Assembly (NCBI GenBank): GCA_007922225.1
Contig: ML679962.1
Span: 32,595,563 to 32,659,562 of the forward strand
DNA length: 64,000 nucleotides
Direction: 5' to 3'
Origin: Emydura subglobosa
Taxonomy: Eukaryota; Chordata; Testudines; Chelidae
The notes beneath the pieces are model-generated. The model was not told the DNA's origin and made no database searches. It worked only from the letters and a program-made list of their open reading frames with translations. Positions within the stretch are counted from its first letter, which is position 1. Each line of letters starts with the position of its first letter. Below, piece after piece: positions 47,355 through 58,196 of this stretch. The position numbers and the translations under genes are program-made.

Positions 47355-47530
47355 AGGGCTGGTCAAAAACAAAAAAAGTGGAAAACTGGGTTTTCAGCAA
47401 AACATTTTTTCCCCATAAAAAGATGTTCCCTCCCCTCTCCCCAAAAAAAGGCCGAAAACTCCAGTGGAGAAAAAATATTTGTTGACGAAATGTCAATTTT
47501 CTGCAAGGGATAAAAAAAAAACAAAAAACA
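47355..47530. mobile_element. AT-rich hAT-like fragment
   Basis: Starts 'agggctggtcaaaaac' and continues 'gtggaaaactgggttttcagcaaaacattttttcc' and 'gaaatgtcaattttctgc'. This matches the start of the 'agagctggtc-aaaaa' family. Confidence 0.5.
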
Positions 47531-47756
47531 ACCAGCAGTTATTCTGGTCTAGATGAAATAAAGAAGCACAGTGAAAGTTGCCCTGCAGTCTACCTCCAAT
47601 TGTCAGCTCCTGACTTAAGTGACTACTTTACAATATCCCCAGATTAATATGACAATTTTATCCTGACCTTCAGATAAATGCCTGCCTCCACTAAGCAATA
47701 GATTTTTTGTTTTGTTTTGGCTTGGGTGGTTACATAGAACAGATTTCATTGTTCTC

Positions 47757-47830
47757 TGAGCCAGATCCTCAGCTTGTTCAAATTGGCATAGCATCCTGAC
47801 TTCAGAAGAGCTATGCCAGTTTACACCATT
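47757..47830. mobile_element. Foldback MITE ('gagccagatcctcagc...')
   Basis: 'ccagatcctcagcttgttcaaattggcatagc' pairs imperfectly with 'gctatgccagtttacaccatttg' around 'atcctgacttcagaaga'. The right outer end is lost. Confidence 0.55.
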
Positions 47831-48575
47831 TGATTTCTCACTCTTAATCTTATAAAGAAGCCTAATCTTGTGAGAGTCTCATCCTGGTTCCCAGGCGCAG
47901 TGTTTTTAAATAGGTTTCTGATAAGCATTCTTTGTATCGGCATCCAATCCCGCTGAGCTGCTTGAGATTCTCGTATCACTGTTACAAATTTACACCTATT
48001 TTAAATAGAATCGCAAGCTGATTTCAGTGGGGACTTGTGCTTAAAAATATGATGTTACAGTATAGTCCCAGGGGAGGTGTGGAGTATCTGCAGCTGCTGG
48101 CGGGCCATATCCTCCAATCCTTTATTGGTACTTAATTTGGTACCTTAGGCAGAGAATAATTCTACACATTTCAATTGGAATGCACCAGAATAAAAACATA
48201 AGTAAGGACTTGAGGAGTTGTCATTCTGTTTAGAGGGGGTCTCCAGGGGCTCATCACTTTGCTATACCATGGTTCTGATGGGGAGTTTTTTGAGGGGGAT
48301 GGACTTTTAGTTGAGTTTACCTGAAGCAATATAGAGCAGAATTGATTCCCATGTACCCCTCTCCAGTTGTATTTGGCTTTGCAGAGCTAGTGTTTTTTGA
48401 CCAGTAAATATTGAAGATCTGACTTGGATGCTCTGAGATTATATATGTTGAATAAGGAAGTGCCTTGTCACATAATCACTGTTCTGGTCCTACTCAGACT
48501 TGAAAAATCTCATTCCTACTGTTGGAAGCAGGTAATCAGCAAGGTTCACAATGAGGTATACATCTTGACCATTTA

Positions 48576-48772
48576 GGGCGTGTCTACACTTCATTAGACA
48601 CTTGTGGCTGGCCTGTGCAAGCTGGCGGGACTCGGGCTGTGGCGCTGTTTAGTTGAGGTGTAGACATTCAGTCTCAGGCTCTAGGACCTTCCCACCTCTC
48701 AGCGTCCTAAGCCCGAGTCCCAACCTGATCCTGATCCAGCCGTGGGTATCTAACTGCAGTGTAGATACACCC
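48576..48772. mobile_element. 197-bp TIR element with internal foldback
   Basis: Left GGGCGTGTCTACACT (48576-48590) and right AGTGTAGATACACCC (48758-48772) are 15-bp inverted repeats with two mismatches. Inside, GGGACTCGGGCT (48627-48638) and its exact inverse (48710-48721) form a second 12-bp inverted repeat. The flanks TTA and ATA may be a TWA-type duplication, as in Harbinger elements; one base differs. No coding capacity. Confidence 0.75.
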
Positions 48773-50606
48773 ATAGATATTCTACAAGTCCTGGATACAT
48801 TTGGCTGCATCTTAAGGCAGTGGTTCTCAATCATTTCCATCTTGGGGCCTCTCTACAACCTCGCTGGGGCCACTGATCCTATTCAGCAAGATGGAAAGTC
48901 CAGGTTGGTCACAACTCCCTGAAATCTGTGACAGACTGAGAAGTTCTTTCAAGGAAGTGTCTCAAAGCAAAGAATTAACATTGTCTTTGTATTTCTGAAG
49001 GGTCACTCCGTTGTTAGTGATCTTTTCAACCCTGGTTGATTTTTTTTCAAAAGGATACAATAGAACATAACTTTTCTGTCCAAACTCATAATTCTAAAGT
49101 CATCCCTCTTAATGGGATCTTCTATTTGGGCTTTCTAGACCGGGGTTCCCATTAAAGAGCATTGATAGACTATTTTTTATAAACAGTGATACACTTGGAT
49201 GAGGTAACAATGAAGAAAGGCCATTGACAAGATATTACGCTTCCCTGCAACCATCTGTACTAGATTATAGGCTGGAACAACTTCCTCTGGCCAAACGATT
49301 AAACCGTACAATGAGGGTGATGTCGATTGGGGTAATGGAAATTTGTCAGCCTTAGACACAGTGGCATCCATCGTACCATTATAATACGAACACTTGTTCT
49401 GTTATGATCCCTTCTGTAAGTACTTGAACAAATGCCGATTGTAATTGTAAAGTGAATGTGACTCCATTATAATCTGCAGTGCTCCCATTACCTCCAGTGT
49501 CACTTCCTGTAAATATCACACTGCACACATGTTATTAACTGAGATCAAAGGATGCATTTAATGAGTCACCAACAACCTGAGTAGTCACTTTCTAGTGACT
49601 CATACGACTGTGTGAACGCTTTAAAATCAAATTATTATAGATCTTAAGAAAACACTTTGGCCCTCATGTTTTGTTTTCTTTGTTTGTCTCCCAAGGACAC
49701 ATCAGTGCTGAGGGGTTTACAGTTAAATAAATTAGGAATAACATGTACCATACAATATAAAGTCATCTCTTTATTGAAGGTTACTGGTGACATTGTTAGA
49801 CTATGAGTACATAATGTGAGGGATTTATTTATGCTGAGAGAGCAAGATGGTAAGAATACAGCTGGTTGCCAGGATAATTAGTTCTGTAACAAATGATGAG
49901 GGTTGAAGTTAGAGAGATTGGGACCCGATCTTCTGCTGTAGATCAGGAGCTCTCACTGCAGCTGGGCGGTGGACACACGAGGGTGGCTTTATGTGACCTG
50001 TGCGCTCTTCTGATCCTAGGGCTATCCTGGTGAGGTGCTAAATTACAGCCACAGTAAGACAGCTGCCAGTGACTCCATGGGATCTTTATAGCAGCCAAGG
50101 ATTGGGAGATGGGGTGAAGGATTAATGGTCTTTTGCCTTCAGGAGCAAGGGAAGGCATAAAAGTTACTACAATGGCTCCTGGCCACTCAAGGATCCAATT
50201 ACAAAAGGCAGATCCCAGAAGACCTTGTTCCATCAGAGTCAAGCCAGGGCAACTTGCACAAGGCAGGACCTGGCCCAGCCACTCACAGGTGGAGATGGAG
50301 TCCCACAATGGTTGAACCTCAAAAGCTAACCGGAACAAATAGAGAGAACTTCCTCATGCCGATTTCTGTATCCAGGTTGGCTGCTTTCTTATCCCCATCT
50401 CAGACTGATGTGCTACTTCTTTCTCCTTCCATCCCTTTCAGAGCATTCTTCCCCAGTAACACACAACAATTCTTTCTCCCTCTCTCCATACTAGCATATC
50501 TGATCCTTTGCTTCCCTTTAGGCCTGCTTTTGCTGCCGCCTCCTTCCACTTTCCGTAACTTCCCACTCCCTCCTTCCCAGTCTCAAATTCTGTTTCCAGG
50601 TCTCTG
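48773..50606. other. Unlabelled non-coding sequence
   Basis: No gene is seen. The 131-codon minus frame 49943-50338 and the 121-codon + frame 50254-50619 overlap in opposite directions and have no motif. Confidence 0.4.
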
Positions 50607-50678
50607 GGCCAGATTCTGAGACAGGCCAATGGAGTAAATCCACAGGGACATTAGTTTAAATGAGATCAGAATCTGGCA
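50607..50678. mobile_element. Foldback MITE ('gggccagattctga...')
   Basis: GCCAGATTCTGA (50608-50619) is repeated exactly inverted at 50666-50677. The interior 'ccaatggagtaaatccacaggg' fits the same short palindromic family as 57412-57519. Confidence 0.75.
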
Positions 50679-50962
50679 CACGGTCTACTTAATAGCATAT
50701 GTTGGAAGTGTTAATTTTCATTGTTAGTGGGAAAATATTGTGTTGCTGGGGTCTTGTGCAGGCTTCTGTCTTTAGAGTGCTCCTGACTTGAGAAGGAAGC
50801 AAGTTGCAAAATTTAGTTCTTGCTTCAAGAGCGCTAAATCCCATCATAAGAAAAGAAGAGCAATCTATACAGCTAAGTGAGAAATTCTACCACCATATTC
50901 ATGGAGGCATTATTTGATTATTCTTTGGCAGGAGTTCAGAAGTGTCTCTATTCAACTGCGAG

Positions 50963-51030
50963 AGACAAAATGGGTGAGGTAATATATTGTGTTGGACCAA
51001 CTTCCATTGGTGGGTGAGAGAGAAGCTTTG
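50963..51030 (-). repeat. 'gtgggtgagg' family fragment
   Basis: Reads 'gagagacaaaatgggtgaggtaatatattgtgttggaccaacttccattggtgggtgagagagaagctttgaagc', one arm of the family described at 10646-10858. Confidence 0.75.
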
Positions 51031-51341
51031 AAGCTACTGAACTATGATACTTATTACAACTATTTTGCAGCTACTCCATTGTCAGCTACACCTATTGTAC
51101 AAACCGGACTGGGTATGACCAGTCATCCATTCAAGTCAAAGGAGTCATCTAGCTAATTGTGCAATACCAAGAACTGAAGTTCATATTTTCAGTATTTTGT
51201 GGCAGTGGAAAGTGATTGCATGTGTAATAATGTCATTAAAGAAGTTGTAACCTTTAGATTCGAAAGATTGAATCCTGGTACCATTGAATTCAATAGGAAT
51301 TCTACTAGGGGGACCACAATCTGGTCCAGAATAAAGATCAC

Positions 51342-51420
51342 AGGTAGGTGCCTAAAATTAGACTCCTAAATCCACAATTTAGCACCTATCTGTCTGAATA
51401 TCTTAGGTACACCTGGCCAG
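51342..51420. mobile_element. Short foldback ('aggtgcctaaaattagactcc...')
   Basis: 'aggtaggtgcctaaaattagactcctaaatcc' and 'atttagcacctatctgtc' form imperfect arms. The same words recur near 52410-52570. Confidence 0.5.
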
Positions 51421-51424
51421 AAAT

Positions 51425-51576
51425 TATTCAAGTAATCACTTTTTCCTCAAAATGTAAATGAAACCGGGTCAGGTGACTGACTTTTTTCCTGACTTGAAAA
51501 AATGTCAAAAGGTTTGAAATTGTCAAAAAAAAAAATTCATTTTGACACTTTTGAAATGTAAACTCTTGGTTTTATG
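51425..51576. mobile_element. AT-rich hAT-like fragment
   Basis: 'cctcaaaatgtaaatgaaacc', 'cttgaaaaaatgtcaaaaggtttgaaattgtc' and 'ttcattttgacacttttgaaatg' match the AT-rich family. It abuts the hAT relic that starts near 51577. Confidence 0.45.
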
Positions 51577-51768
51577 CTTTGGATTACAAATATTTGCACT
51601 GTAAAAAAAGATAAACTATTAAAATAGCATTTTTTCAGTTCACCTCATACAAGTTCTGTAGTGCAATTTCTTTATCGTGAAAGTGAAATTTGAAAATGTA
51701 TTTTTTTACATAACTGCACTCAAAAACAAAACAATGTAAATCATTAGACCCTACAAGTCCACTCAGTC

Positions 51769-51972
51769 CTACTTCTTGTTCAACCAATTACTAAAACAAT
51801 CACGTTTGTTTACATTTACGGGAGATAATCCTGCCTGCTTCTTATTTACAATGTCACCTAAAAGTGAGAACAGGCGTTGAGATGGCACTGTTGTAGATGG
51901 TGTTGCAAGGTATTTACATGCCAGATACGCTAAACATTCACACTTTGACCACCATTCCAGAGGGCATGCCAA
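51769..51972 (-). pseudogene. hAT transposase C-terminal dimerisation domain, minus strand
   Basis: The 67-codon minus frame has PLEWW near its start, then CKYLATPSTTVPSQRLFS, GDIVNKKQAGLSPVNV and a terminal NWLNKK before a stop. This is the hAT family C-terminal (hATC) dimerisation block, with the usual 'P.EWW', 'A.KYL..P.TTVPSERLFS' and 'R..LSP..V' order. Glu in the common PSERLFS has become Gln. The rest of the enzyme, including the RNase H-like catalytic core, is not in this orientation. Confidence 0.88.
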
Positions 51973-51978
51973 AAAAAA

Positions 51979-52280
51979 GGTTAGTTAAATTTGTGACTAT
52001 ACTCCTTAGGTGAGAATTGTATGTCTCCTGCTCTGGTTTTACTTGCATTCTGCCATATATTTTGTGTTCTGGCTGACTTGGATGCTGACCCAGCGCATGT
52101 TGTTCATTTAAGAACACTTTCACTGCAGATTTGACAAAACGCAAAAGTACCAATGTGAGATTTCTAAAGATAGCTACAACACTTGACCCAAGGTTTAAGA
52201 ATCTGAAGTGCCTTCCAAAATCTGAGAGGGATGAGGTGTGGAACATGATGTCAGAAGTCTTAAAAGAGCAGAAACTATAG
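51979..52280 (+). pseudogene. hAT transposase internal block, plus strand
   Basis: From 52110 the + frame reads into KIATTLDPRFKNLKCLPK and SERDEVWNMMSEVLKEQ, then a stop at 52278-52280. LDPRFK is a hallmark of hAT/ZBED-type transposases just upstream of the hATC domain. A one-base deletion near 52107-52110 breaks the frame; upstream, 51980-52080 fits in other frames with stops. In an intact gene this block precedes the domain at 51769-51972 on the same strand, but here it faces the other way. Confidence 0.85.
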
Positions 52281-52404
52281 AACCCAAACAACCAAAAACA
52301 TAAAAAAAAAATGATATTCTACTGTTAAACTGAGTGATTAATCATGTGATTATTTTTTAATCACTTGACAGCCCCCAAAAAAAAAAATGTTCCTGGACAG
52401 CTCT

Positions 52405-52570
52405 AATCTTAGGTACCTAAATAAAAGAAGTCTGGATTTCAGAGGTGTTGAGCACTTGCAGATTGCATTGAAGTCCATGAAAATTGTGAACATGTAGACA
52501 CTTTAGCATTCAGACCACCATTATTTAGATTCCCAGTTTTAAGTGTAGGACCCTAACTTTAGGTTTGAAA
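52405..52570. mobile_element. Decayed foldback MITE
   Basis: 'cttaggtacctaaataaaag...ggatttcagaggtgttgagcacttgcag' and 'cattatttagattcccagttttaagtgtaggaccctaactttaggtttgaaaac' form decayed inverted arms with 'gcattgaagtccatg' between. Same family as 19695-19812. Confidence 0.5.
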
Positions 52571-52669
52571 ACTTTCTCCAAAGTTTAACATAAAATCTTC
52601 CTTCTCAGCCAATTCCCATGGAAGGGCAGATCACTGCTGAGTTAAAAACAAACAAAAGTGCTGTATTTC

Positions 52670-52712
52670 ATTATGCAAATGTAATTATGCAAATTTCCTA
52701 ATAATTAATTAC
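52670..52712. promoter_or_regulatory. Paired octamer motifs plus homeobox-like sites (candidate)
   Basis: ATTATGCAAAT occurs at 52670-52680 and 52684-52694, each containing the POU-factor octamer ATGCAAAT, 14 bp apart. It is followed by 'taataattaattac', a homeobox-type core. This could be part of an enhancer; chance is possible in AT-rich DNA. Confidence 0.3.
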
Positions 52713-53274
52713 AATATAAATAACTTCCTGTTAGTTACCAGTAGCACTAATTCATTATATTCTTCATTATGTATCTTTCCCCTTCTCAGTAGTTGTCTGA
52801 TTTAGAATTTTGTGCCTATGGAACTACTTATGTGGGGCTGCCCTTATATTAAGTACCACGTTTTTGGTGATTTTTTTTTTTCCAAGATACAACCACCCAC
52901 CCTTTGTAACACTGAAACAAACACACAGAATTTGGGACCAACACACCCCCAATGTATTACATAATTTATGGACCGCTTCTGTTGTGTGTTAAACCTAAGA
53001 ACAATTTATAAAAGCACAAATTTAGTATTTTATAATTATTTCATTAAAATTAGAAGGTGGTATTGAATGTCCTGCTCCCACCTTTCATTCGCCATTTTGT
53101 CTTATTCTCTCCTTTTTTTAGAAAGAGCCTGAAAACCCAAACACTGAATAGAAATGTCAATTTTTAGATTTATTTCTATTTAAAAGCTACGCAGTTGATT
53201 TTTATTATATGTCAAAATGTGTATAGTGCAGCTCCTTACCAGTCCAGGTGTATGCTCCGGTGAATAGCTGTTCA
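52713..53274. other. Unlabelled AT-rich sequence
   Basis: No gene or recognised repeat is seen. Confidence 0.4.
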
Positions 53275-53850
53275 GGAAATTACCCTCAGAATGATTTTTC
53301 TGACAAAAAATGCAGTTTCTGCAAAATTAAAGTTTTCCCTGGGAAAATTTCAATGTTGGCAAAAATGTCCATTGAGAAAATCAAGATGAATATTGCAAAT
53401 TGAAGGGACAACAACATTAAAAGGTATTTCTGTAGCACATTCCCTCAGAGGAACTGTAGCGTGGGGTGCCCATCGTAGTCCTCTAGGGACGTCAGCCAAT
53501 AGGAGACGTTTCTGACAATGCGGCGAGGACCTTCCAAACTAAATTGCACGGTGCATTAGGGAAGCTATGAGATTCTGGATGCATCCTGGGAGATGTAGTC
53601 CAGCTGGGAAGCTTGGTTCATAGGAAAGAATGAGAGCATTAGGCTCCTTTGCTGGAAAGTTTTGACATTTCAGAATCAAACTTTTTTTGGAAGTTCATTT
53701 CTTGGTGGGGAGGGTAGGGGGAAGAGAGAGAGAGAGAGAGGAAAAAAAAATCAAATTCATCCTTGCCTTTATGGGATGAACCAAATGTTGAAAAGTCAGT
53801 TTTTTCTGGGGGATGGAAATTCCCAATTTTGCTCAGCTGTATCTTGCAGT
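53275..53850. mobile_element. AT-rich hAT-like element with GC-rich centre
   Basis: AT-rich outer parts ('ttctgacaaaaaatgcagtttctgc', 'gggaaaatttcaatgttggc' and 'gttttgacatttcagaatcaaac', 'aatgttgaaaagtcagttttttctgg') surround a richer centre at 53440-53640 with 'ccaataggagacg' and 'gcatcctgggagatgtagtcc'. The centre could be part of the element or an insertion. An AG run lies at 53723-53741. Confidence 0.5.
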
Positions 53851-56065
53851 ATTAAAGTAGATCTTGTTATCTGGAATCCTGTAAACATCCAAGGAAGTTG
53901 CTGCAGAAAAGGTCAGATCCAGTTCCCATTCAAGTCAATGGGAGTATTACCAGAGACTTCAATGGACTTTTGTTCGAGACGTAAGTGTGAAAAGGAACAA
54001 AGCAGGGTCATGATGGCCTGAATCATTCCCGTGAAATCCATACGTGGAAGGGACCTTCTGTCAGTAGCCTCCCTGTATTGCAGGGGACCTAGACATCCAT
54101 CCACCTCCCTACATCCGCAGAGGGTGCCTCAGAGGTCTGGGGGCCCATAATGGGGAAAGGGGAGGAGCCAGGCAAGGAATGTGCATGCTAGAGAGAAGGC
54201 AAGAGGGCAGGTACATCTCCCTTCTGGTCCCACAGCGCCTACATCAACGAGATAACATAACCAGAGGCTGCATTTTGGTGGCTGTGGAATCCCTCCCCTT
54301 TGAAGGCAGCTGCACTCCGGTGGAGTTCCTGTCAGCCCTCCCACTTAAACCAAGACACTATTAGCTCAGCTGTTCACAACTGCCCCAGTGTCAGATAGAG
54401 GGAGAGAGAGGTCTACCAGGCAGTCAGGGTCAAACCATTTAGGGTGTTATAAGCCACAACCAACATTTTACCTTTTTTTCTAGAAATCAAGTGACAGAGA
54501 GTGCAGATCGCATAGCACAGGTATCAGAGACTCGTCTGGGGCAATGCCATGCAGTGAACAGTCAGTTGTGTCTTGCTCCAGCTGCAGTTTCCACCTGACA
54601 GATGCAATTCGCCAGTCGCTAAAATGAACAGAATGATATTTTGGAACAGTTCAGTTTAACGCCCAGGTCTTCTAGGGATGATGATTGGATTAAGACAGCC
54701 TAAAGCATATGATGTAAGGAAAGCTGCATTCAAATATTCTCAGTGAAGATCTGAGTATCAGATTACCACTCTTCCGCTGCAGTACCCTTTGCCTGATTAG
54801 GTAGGCTGTATTCTACCAGACTTCCGTCACTCTGCTCTGCTGGGCAGGTTTTGCTGTTTGAAAGACATGCATGTCCCCTTCTCTGTTCTTTAGGGCAAGT
54901 TTTTAACCTTCCTGCCCTTTTTAGCATGCACTGGGAGACCTGGGATGATAGCGTTTATCAAATTGGTTTCTTTCCAGTTTGCAAAGGTCCAGGAGAGAGC
55001 ACTGTGATGACGCACTTTAATGATGCTGTTATCACCTTATCGCAGGGTGGCAAATACGTCTCAGCCTCTGATTGCTCAGGACTTGCAGTTTTTCGTTGGT
55101 GCTAATATTAGGTTCAATCCTGGTCTCTCTAGTGTCAACAGCATCTTCTTTGGTGCAGATTCAGGCCCATTATTTCCTGTGACGACAGACAGAGAAGGCA
55201 CTAGCAAAGCAATTAAATATTTTGCAAATGCCTTTGCTAATGAAGAAAGTTGTTTCTCCCCCTCCTATCAAAGCAAATTTAAGAGAGAGGAGTTGAATGC
55301 TGTGTAGTGGTATTATTCCACATTATTCCTAAGCCCTTGAAATATACAAAAGAATAAGTAATAGATACACACTGCACTAGCTGCAGACTGCTGCTTGCAT
55401 ATATAGAACATAAAGAATGGAGAAGGAGATGCAGATATTCATCACTGACACTTTTTTTTTTTTTTTTTTAAATCATGCTTACTCATTTTGAAACACAGTT
55501 GAGAACTCTTGGAGTGCTGCTCCACATTGTATAAACACTCGTGTGAAAATAACAGAACAGCATTTGGGAAGGCACAGACTAATTAAAGGCAGCCCACAAG
55601 ATTTCAGAAAAGCAAGGCCATGCTTCAGTGAGCTTCTGAAACTATCTGAGGCGAGCACTGCCATGCTAGACAAGAAGGAATCTTAGGTACATTGTATTCT
55701 TACAAATAGATTTATAGAAAGCAAAATGACAAGGTTCCACATCAGCTGGCTCCTTGGATTAGGAGCTGAATAATGAAAGATAGAGTTGCCAAAACCTGAG
55801 TCAAGCTGGATGAGTGGGAAATCCTCAAAGTTGTAGATGAAATATAAGTAAAGCTGCCTACCAAATACACAGCTGCACTGAAGGAAATAGACATACTTTC
55901 CATGGGGAAAGTTCTGTATTAGGCGTTGTCAACTCTAGCAGGTAGGGTATGTGTCTGTACGCATTGCAATGAAAGGCAGGCTGTGTCCACACTGTGGTGT
56001 GTAGATACACATGGAAATGAAAGGCTCTGGCAGGGGGAAGGCTCCAGTAGCTCCCCACGGTCAGA
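53851..56065. other. Unlabelled non-coding sequence
   Basis: No gene is seen. There is a possible MITE core near 53920-53975 ('cccattcaagtcaatgggagtattacc') and a T18 run at 55452-55469. Confidence 0.4.
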
Positions 56066-56729
56066 NNNNNNNNNNNNNNNNNNNNNNNNNNNNNNNNNNN
56101 NNNNNNNNNNNNNNNNNNNNNNNNNNNNNNNNNNNNNNNNNNNNNNNNNNNNNNNNNNNNNNNNNNNNNNNNNNNNNNNNNNNNNNNNNNNNNNNNNNNN
56201 NNNNNNNNNNNNNNNNNNNNNNNNNNNNNNNNNNNNNNNNNNNNNNNNNNNNNNNNNNNNNNNNNNNNNNNNNNNNNNNNNNNNNNNNNNNNNNNNNNNN
56301 NNNNNNNNNNNNNNNNNNNNNNNNNNNNNNNNNNNNNNNNNNNNNNNNNNNNNNNNNNNNNNNNNNNNNNNNNNNNNNNNNNNNNNNNNNNNNNNNNNNN
56401 NNNNNNNNNNNNNNNNNNNNNNNNNNNNNNNNNNNNNNNNNNNNNNNNNNNNNNNNNNNNNNNNNNNNNNNNNNNNNNNNNNNNNNNNNNNNNNNNNNNN
56501 NNNNNNNNNNNNNNNNNNNNNNNNNNNNNNNNNNNNNNNNNNNNNNNNNNNNNNNNNNNNNNNNNNNNNNNNNNNNNNNNNNNNNNNNNNNNNNNNNNNN
56601 NNNNNNNNNNNNNNNNNNNNNNNNNNNNNNNNNNNNNNNNNNNNNNNNNNNNNNNNNNNNNNNNNNNNNNNNNNNNNNNNNNNNNNNNNNNNNNNNNNNN
56701 NNNNNNNNNNNNNNNNNNNNNNNNNNNNN
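56066..56729. other. Assembly gap (664 N)
   Basis: A run of N. The flanks 'agctccccacggtcaga' and 'tttttttgtatagcag' give no clear hint of the content. Confidence 0.98.
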
Positions 56730-56767
56730 TTTTTTGTATAGCAGTGATGCCTGCAGGCTTAACTGAG

Positions 56768-56842
56768 GTCAGGGCCCTATGGTGTTAGGTGCTATACATG
56801 TAAATAATTAAAATACAGTACCTATCCTGAAAAGCTTACCTG
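56768..56842 (-). mobile_element. L2-like LINE 3' end
   Basis: 'cagggccctatggtgttaggtgctatacatgtaaataatt' and 'cctatcctgaaaagctta' resemble the inverted L2 3' end at 361-440 ('cattgtg...', 'agctcacaatc'). Confidence 0.55.
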
Positions 56843-57411
56843 CCCTTTGGTGAACCACACTGGTTCCCCTATCTAGGGAAACTACCTGCCAACAGAGATG
56901 CAGGGCCAGCATTCACCATTCCACCCATCCAACTCAACACTTCTCTATGGCAGAGTCCCCCTCCTTCTCCCCTCCACTTCCCACTGTGGTTCAGAAAACA
57001 TGTAATGGCACATTTTTAAAGAACCTGACATACTGGCATTTTGTAAGAGAAGAAGAGAATGAAAACAAGAACTACAGGGAAACAAATGTCAACCAGCAAA
57101 AAAGTGGAAACATATGTTTTCTGGAGCAGAACAGCTGCATGTGTGAAGCAGGGGCTCCCTTTACACACACGCTGTATGCTAAATGCTTTTACTTAGCTTA
57201 GTGTTTGTTCTCAATGGGCTTGTAAGAGTTATTTTATGCAAAGGCAAGCTTTCTCACCTTCTGGATTTAGTAGGCTCTAATCAGAGAGAAGTGTATTTGG
57301 GAACGAAAGTATTTTTAATACTGAGCCCTAAAATAAATGAATTATATCGTGGCACCATTGGCAAAGGTCTTATTGACTTCATTGAGCCAGGATTTCACAC
57401 TATATGCCTTG
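56843..57411. other. Unlabelled non-coding sequence
   Basis: No gene or recognised repeat is seen. Confidence 0.4.
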
Positions 57412-57519
57412 GGCCAGATTCTAACTCCTTGTAGTCACACTGAGTAGTGTCTTACTCTGCAAGTAATCCCATTGATTGAGGTACTTACTCAACATGAGTA
57501 AAGTTATCCGAATCTGGTG
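57412..57519. mobile_element. Foldback MITE ('ggccagattctaactcc...')
   Basis: Left 'ggccagattctaactcc' and right 'agttatccgaatctggtg' are inverted, with 'taatcccattgattgag' between. A clear member of the short palindromic family. Confidence 0.75.
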
Positions 57520-57534
57520 CTTAATGTTGCATGT

Positions 57535-57942
57535 TAGAGCTGACCCAAAAAATTGCTGCAGAAAAGTTTCCCATTGGAAAATGCAGTCAAAATCAAAATG
57601 CTCTGTGGGAATGTGTCAATTTTGACACGGTTTTCAACTGGAGAGTCAAAATGCATCATCATTTTGATAATGTCAGTGTTTCATTTTTATAATGTTGAAA
57701 TGTTTCATTTTAACATCAGCATTTTGATAAATTTCATTTCAAAGTTTGCTGTAGTAGACATTTTATTATTTCAATATTATCAATGTGCAACACTTGGATT
57801 TTTTTAATAAAAAATTCTCAATTTCCATTTTGCAAAAAATTTCAATGTTTTCAAATTTTTATTCAAATTTGGAACAGAAACAAACTTCAGAATGTGGGAA
57901 TTTCCAACAGAACAGAAGTTCTGTTTTTGGGGGGCAGCTCTA
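57535..57942. mobile_element. AT-rich hAT-like foldback, both ends present
   Basis: The left end TAGAGCTGACCCAAAAA (57535-57551) is inverted at the right end as 'tttttggggggcagctcta' (57924-57942). The interior is packed with 'attttgaca', 'gaaatgtttcatttt' and 'tttcaatgttttcaaattt' words. 'tgcatgt' follows or precedes both ends within a few bases (57528-57534 and 57946-57952), hinting at a target duplication, but the exact border is ambiguous. Best reference copy for this family in the window. Confidence 0.7.
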
Positions 57943-58049
57943 CAATGCATGTGGATAGTCATTAAAAATTGGTATGGAGAATTTTTATTTGCCTGCTTTA
58001 TAGGTTTTTTTTTCTCTAGTGGTGTAACAAGCTATGGTCTCAATCTTTC

Positions 58050-58196
58050 AAGGTGCTGAGCATTCAGTCCCTGATCCAACAAAGCATTTTAAGCACTTGA
58101 ATAGCCCCATTGACTTCAATAAGATGGCAGCCTGTTTAAATTTAAAGCTAGATCTTAAGTGCTTTGCTGGATCAGGGATTGAGCGCTCAGCACCTT
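58050..58196. mobile_element. Foldback MITE with about 43-bp arms
   Basis: 'aaggtgctgagcattcagtccctgatccaacaaagca...' (58050-58092 or so) pairs with 58154-58196 with few mismatches. The centre holds 'agccccattgacttcaataag'. No coding capacity. Confidence 0.8.

Larger units (their letters stand above)
51577..52380. mobile_element. Rearranged hAT transposon relic
   Basis: 51577-51970 reads as a hAT 3' UTR and C-terminal coding part on the minus strand, while 51971-52380 reads on the plus strand. The right end 'gtgattaatcatgtgattattttttaatcacttgacagccccc' has the repeated 'gattaatc' words of a hAT terminus. The left terminus is missing. The two halves meet head-on near an A run at 51971-51978. 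Family assignment rests on the transposase blocks below. Confidence 0.75.

Noticed and set aside
51938..52291. 117-codon minus-strand gene
   Set aside because: It is the antisense shadow of the plus-strand hAT transposase block.
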